A stretch of 64,000 nt of DNA from Parabacteroides faecalis (GTDB lineage: Bacteria; Bacteroidota; Bacteroidia; Bacteroidales; Tannerellaceae), in the NCBI RefSeq assembly GCF_022809355.1, contig NZ_JAKZMM010000016.1:1-64000 (forward strand), given 5' to 3'. The notes beneath the pieces are model-generated. The model was not told the DNA's origin. It was given only the letters and a program-made list of their open reading frames with translations, and made no database searches. Of the stretch, positions 60,487 through 64,000 are shown piece after piece (position 1 is the stretch's first letter; every line of letters starts with the position of its first letter). The position numbers and the translations under genes were made by a program.

Positions 60487-62883
60487 TTATTTTTTCTTCT
60501 TCTCATTACCATACCCGTAGCCATAGCCATAGCCGTATCCGTAACCATAACCATAGCCACCATGATGCCCTTTCACGTAGTTCAATACCAAGGAGAATTT
60601 CGGGAAACGACGTGGAAGCATTTCCAAAGCCGGAATCTGACGACGATCCAGCACGCCGGCACGGATGACACAGATAGTCAAATCAGCCAGTCGGGCTACA
60701 ATCTGCGCATCAGCCACCAATCCGGCAGGTACGTTATCTAACAAGATATAATCATAACGAGTACGCAATTCTGCGATCATGGCATCCAGGCGTTTGTTCT
60801 GCAACAATTCTGCCGGATTAGGAGGTACCGGACCCGCATGAATCACATCCAAGCCGGGAACCAGTTCATCCTGACAGATCAACGAAGTCACATCCGTTAC
60901 TTTACCCGACAGATAATTCGTGATACCTTCACCCCTATAGCCCGCCTGCTTACCCAATGTACCTTTACGGATATCCAAATCCAGTAAAACAACTTTCTGA
61001 TGTGTCAACACCAAACTAGCCGCTAAATTGGAAGAAATAAAGGTCTTACCTGCACCAGCATTCATTGAGGTAAACAACAATACCTGCATGTGTTCATCTC
61101 CACCTCGCATAAAATCCATATTCGCACGCAAAATACGGAATGCCTCAGAGACGGCATCACGGCTACCTTCCTTAACAACCAGTTTCTCCTGATTCTTTTC
61201 CAATGCCGGAATTTCACCCAATAAAGGAAGAGCCGTACGGTCTTGCACATCTTTCATGGAACGGATACGCGTATCATTAGCCCAACGCAGCCACAAAATA
61301 CCGGCAGGAATAGCCAATCCCAGGATCAAACCAGCCAGCATAATCATAGCCGATTTCGGAGCAACAGGAGCCGAACTACCCGTAGCTTCATCCAACACAC
61401 GCATGTTACTTTCCGTCATAGCCTGTGTCAACGCATTCTCTTCACGCTTATTCAGCAAGAACAAATACAAAGCCTCTTTAATCTTCTGCTGACGTTCTAC
61501 AGAAAGCACATACTTCTGCTGAGTCGGAACAGCCGATATACGTTTGGTAATCTGTTCTTCCTGCATCCGGATATTATCACTTTTAATATCTAAGCTGACA
61601 ATCAGGTTGTCGATAGCCCGAATGATTGTCTGCTTCATCGCACCCAAATTATTATTCAAATCCATAACAACCGGGTTCCGGTTACTACTGTTACTGATCA
61701 GACGGTCACGCTTCAGTAACGTCTCATTATAAACGGCAATCTGTTGTTCAATATTGGCATCCGATATTCCAGTATTGGCAGGAATCAGATCAGAAGCCTT
61801 GTTCGGGTCAGACAAATATTCCCGAATATATTTAGCCATAGTCAATTGGTTTTCAACCATAACACCTTCCTGCTGGAAACGGCTGGTTGATTCAAGATAC
61901 ATACCCGATTCAGAAGTAATATCCGTCAATCGGTTTTCCTGCTTAAACTTTTCAATATCCGCATCTACGCTACCCAATTCTTTTTCAATAATCACCAGAC
62001 GTTCTGCAATGAACTCAGAAGTATTAATCGTAATCTGGTTCTTATCATCAATGGCTGCTTCATTGTATACAGCAATCAATGTATTCAGCACATCTTCAGC
62101 CCGGGAGATAGAGACATCCTGCAGCGTCAAATTAATGATTGTAGAAGTCTTAGACGCTAAACTTGTCTGCAAGTTATTCAAATAGCTTTTAGCGACGCCT
62201 TCCAGATTAGACTTCCGAACCTGAATAGGTGTATTAAAATATTGATTGGTGTAATAGAAACTCGGATTTACGATAACTTTCCCCACAGGAGTAGAGATGG
62301 AATCTTTTAAAGCCACCTTTACCTGTTTCGAGATTTCCTGCTCTTTCCCGTTTTCATCTATTACGACAAAATCAGACAGCATAACTTCATTTTCATTCAA
62401 AGGTGTCACCTTTAATGCAAAAGACTGACTGGCCTCTGCCTCGGGGAAAGACAACGATACCGGAGACTGACGATATAATTCAATCTTCCGAAGTTGCGGT
62501 TTAATCGTATAGCTTACATCCAGATGCAAGCGCTGAGCCACCTTTTCCATCAAGCGGTAAGTCTTGAAGACCAACACTTCATTATCCACATTATTCTTAA
62601 AACCTAAAGAAGTCAGGTCTGTTGAGAATCCGAAGTTATTAGCCAAGTTACCGTTCTTATTCTCTTCTTTGATCATGACAGAGGCAGTACGCGTATACAC
62701 CCGTGGTGCTTGTAATAAATACAAGTAAGCCAAACCTGTACAGAGCACTAATGATAAAAGGAACCATTTCCAATTGACAAGGCAAATATGCAACAAGTCC
62801 ATCAGGTTTAATTCGTTCCCGTTCTCTTCCTGCCATTCGCGATCACGAATCTGTGTATTATCTGAATAATCCATTTGATTCAT
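60487..62883 (-). CDS. wzc: Polysaccharide biosynthesis tyrosine autokinase (Wzc-like)
   Basis: A 798-residue inner-membrane chain-length regulator and BY-kinase. It has a first transmembrane helix (WKWFLLSLVLCTGLAYLYLL), a periplasmic Wzz domain and coiled coils (to about residue 505), and a second helix (MIMLAGLILGLAIPAGILWL). The cytoplasmic kinase follows, with Walker A SMNAGAGKTFISSN near residue 607, Walker A' VVLLDLDIRKGTLG and Walker B YDYILLDNVPAG. The C terminus is a tyrosine cluster of eight consecutive Tyr-Gly units followed by NEKKKK, the autophosphorylation tail. It acts with the Wza lipoprotein upstream and the phosphatase downstream. The tail is encoded by a hexanucleotide repeat. 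Confidence 0.95.
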   Translation of the reverse strand: MNQMDYSDNTQIRDREWQEENGNELNLMDLLHICLVNWKWFLLSLVLCTGLAYLYLLQAPRVYTRTASVMIKEENKNGNLANNFGFSTDLTSLGFKNNVDNEVLVFKTYRLMEKVAQRLHLDVSYTIKPQLRKIELYRQSPVSLSFPEAEASQSFALKVTPLNENEVMLSDFVVIDENGKEQEISKQVKVALKDSISTPVGKVIVNPSFYYTNQYFNTPIQVRKSNLEGVAKSYLNNLQTSLASKTSTIINLTLQDVSISRAEDVLNTLIAVYNEAAIDDKNQITINTSEFIAERLVIIEKELGSVDADIEKFKQENRLTDITSESGMYLESTSRFQQEGVMVENQLTMAKYIREYLSDPNKASDLIPANTGISDANIEQQIAVYNETLLKRDRLISNSSNRNPVVMDLNNNLGAMKQTIIRAIDNLIVSLDIKSDNIRMQEEQITKRISAVPTQQKYVLSVERQQKIKEALYLFLLNKREENALTQAMTESNMRVLDEATGSSAPVAPKSAMIMLAGLILGLAIPAGILWLRWANDTRIRSMKDVQDRTALPLLGEIPALEKNQEKLVVKEGSRDAVSEAFRILRANMDFMRGGDEHMQVLLFTSMNAGAGKTFISSNLAASLVLTHQKVVLLDLDIRKGTLGKQAGYRGEGITNYLSGKVTDVTSLICQDELVPGLDVIHAGPVPPNPAELLQNKRLDAMIAELRTRYDYILLDNVPAGLVADAQIVARLADLTICVIRAGVLDRRQIPALEMLPRRFPKFSLVLNYVKGHHGGYGYGYGYGYGYGYGYGNEKKKK
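60508..60558 (-). repeat. Hexanucleotide repeat encoding the Tyr-Gly tail
   Basis: Eight codon pairs of the form TAY-GGN in tandem on the minus strand (51 bp with the first Gly codon). Third positions vary, but the unit length is constant, so slippage or unequal crossing-over in steps of 6 bp would add or remove tyrosines without a frameshift. Confidence 0.8.
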
Positions 62884-62914
62884 CGTTTTGAGGTTTTTCG
62901 AATTAGAAGCTTAA

Positions 62915-63709
62915 TTATTTAAACACAGTGACCAACAAAGAAGCTACTGCCGCTAAAACAGAAACAGCCGACAACCAGACACTCACTGAGTTGTTCTGAT
63001 TGATATCACGCTGACCAGCTTTCGCTTTATTCGGTTCTACATAAACAATATCATTCTGTTGCAAATAATAACAAGGAGATGTAAATATCTCTGACGAACG
63101 CAAATCATGGAATAAAATGGTGCGTTTACCATTTTCCTCGCGGATAACTGCTACCCGGTCACGCCGACCATAAATGGTCAAATCTCCAGCCATACTCAAA
63201 GCTTCCAGCAATGTAATACGATCACCTGTTATCGTAAATGATCCGGGACGAGCAACTTCACCCATAACGGATACTTTATAATTCAAGAATTGTACTGTTA
63301 CAACCGGATCTTTAATATAATCTCCACTTATCAATTTTTCTTTTATCAAATCGCGTAATTCCAAACGAGAAAGACCTGCCACATGGATCTTGCCTAAAAT
63401 CGGGAAGTCAATATCTCCATTGGTATCTACCAAATAACCTAGTACACGTTGTTGACCGGCACTTTCACTACCAATCTGATACGTTACTAACGGCATATTA
63501 AAAGGCAATGCCAACTCAGGATCCTTACTGTTCACCATAATGGAGAGCAAGTCATCTTCGTGAATAAACACTTCGTATTTTCGTTCAATATCCTGTTGTT
63601 TCAAAGGCACGACATCTTGCAGATATACGACCTCTTTTGTTGAGTTACAAGCTGAGAACAGGATGACCCAGCTCAACAACATCCATTTCGCGAGCTTTCC
63701 AATTTGCAT
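62915..63709 (-). CDS. wza: Polysaccharide export lipoprotein (Wza-like)
   Basis: A 264-residue outer-membrane lipoprotein with lipobox VILFSACN (Cys near residue 21). A Poly_export domain (residues 45-125; YEVFIHEDDLLSIMVNSKDP, DTNGDIDFPILGKIHVAG) is followed by an SLBB domain (VSVMGEVARPGSFTITGDRI, to about residue 215) and a C-terminal hydrophobic helix (SVWLSAVSVLAAVASLLVTV). It forms the export channel for capsule or exopolysaccharide together with the Wzc-like kinase 31 bp downstream. Confidence 0.93.
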   Translation of the reverse strand: MQIGKLAKWMLLSWVILFSACNSTKEVVYLQDVVPLKQQDIERKYEVFIHEDDLLSIMVNSKDPELALPFNMPLVTYQIGSESAGQQRVLGYLVDTNGDIDFPILGKIHVAGLSRLELRDLIKEKLISGDYIKDPVVTVQFLNYKVSVMGEVARPGSFTITGDRITLLEALSMAGDLTIYGRRDRVAVIREENGKRTILFHDLRSSEIFTSPCYYLQQNDIVYVEPNKAKAGQRDINQNNSVSVWLSAVSVLAAVASLLVTVFK

Positions 63710-63897
63710 ACTTTTGATTTTGTTTATCTGAAAATTCCGGTCTAAGTTCCGGATAAAATGAAACTCCTAGCCTATAACCCGTAAACGAAAAAATTGTTTA
63801 CTAAAGTCATCTAATTATGAAGAAACACAAAGACACGGAACTACGAGTTCATACAAATCCCGAAGTGCCGTGCCTCAATGATAGAATAATATCTTAC

Positions 63898-64000
63898 TTA
63901 TCCGATATTACCACCTGAATGTTCCGGCGTTAAAGATCCGTATTCATAAGAGACCTTCATGGAAACACCGTTATACACTTTTACTGGAACACTAATTGAA
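63898..64000 (-). CDS. Partial gene at the window edge
   Basis: The last 33 codons of a minus-strand gene that continues beyond the window. The visible C terminus reads VPVKVYNGVSMKVSYEYGSL, then TPEHSGGNIG and a TAA stop. I do not recognise it. It is upstream of the wza-wzc-phosphatase operon by about 190 bp. Confidence 0.5.
   Translation of the reverse strand, partial: SISVPVKVYNGVSMKVSYEYGSLTPEHSGGNIG

Noticed and set aside
1-64000. CRISPR array
   Set aside because: No regularly spaced direct repeats with unique spacers and no cas genes were seen; the repeats present are palindromic dispersed units.

Overview
The window looks like a chromosomal segment of a Bacteroidales gut bacterium, most likely Parabacteroides. 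The reasons are many Bacteroidetes-type promoters (a TAnnTTTG -7 box with a TTTG-like -33 box 19-20 nt upstream), TonB-dependent receptors, DUF-type Bacteroidales core genes, a cydAB pair preceded by a DUF4492 gene, and giant secreted proteins that share a short C-terminal domain of the DUF6383 type known from Parabacteroides. The genus is an inference; no rRNA is present.

Layout. 1-4.8 kb: a two-component system divergent from an outer-membrane beta-barrel receptor, then tRNA-Pro(GGG). 4.87-11.35 kb: an AT-rich integrated element bounded by a 67-bp direct repeat that includes the 5' half of tRNA-Pro. It carries a tyrosine recombinase, a helix-turn-helix/excisionase-like protein, a filamentous-phage gene II/X-type replication initiator, a hairpin-rich candidate origin, a GIY-YIG protein plus a stand-alone copy of its C-terminal domain, an unknown helical protein and an ADP-ribosylglycohydrolase. 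11.36-12.4 kb: aroB. 12.7-19.7 kb: a giant secreted protein with its promoter pointing away from it, then a modular repeat interrupted by an IS4-type insertion. 19.8-45.4 kb: mostly housekeeping (Oar-like receptor, alaS, M23 peptidase, MerR regulator, Rel/Spo, MltD, parAB, two ECF sigma operons, a Gfo/Idh/MocA-DUF1080 pair, cydAB, rnz). 45.5-55 kb: two more giant secreted proteins and a second copy of the modular repeat. 55.3-64 kb: pckA, a thioredoxin-fold lipoprotein without CXXC, a YifB/ComM ATPase, and the start of a capsule/exopolysaccharide locus (phosphatase, tyrosine autokinase, export lipoprotein).

Two things stand out. First, the integrated element has cut tRNA-Pro away from its own -33 promoter box and supplies a replacement at the right distance, while the orphan 5' tRNA half at the other end keeps the native promoter and runs into a terminator carried by the element. 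Second, the promoters of the two DUF6383 paralogues are homologous but lie in opposite orientations (one facing its gene, one facing away), as expected of ON and OFF states of an invertible promoter. This matches the phase-variable surface glycoproteins reported in Parabacteroides distasonis.
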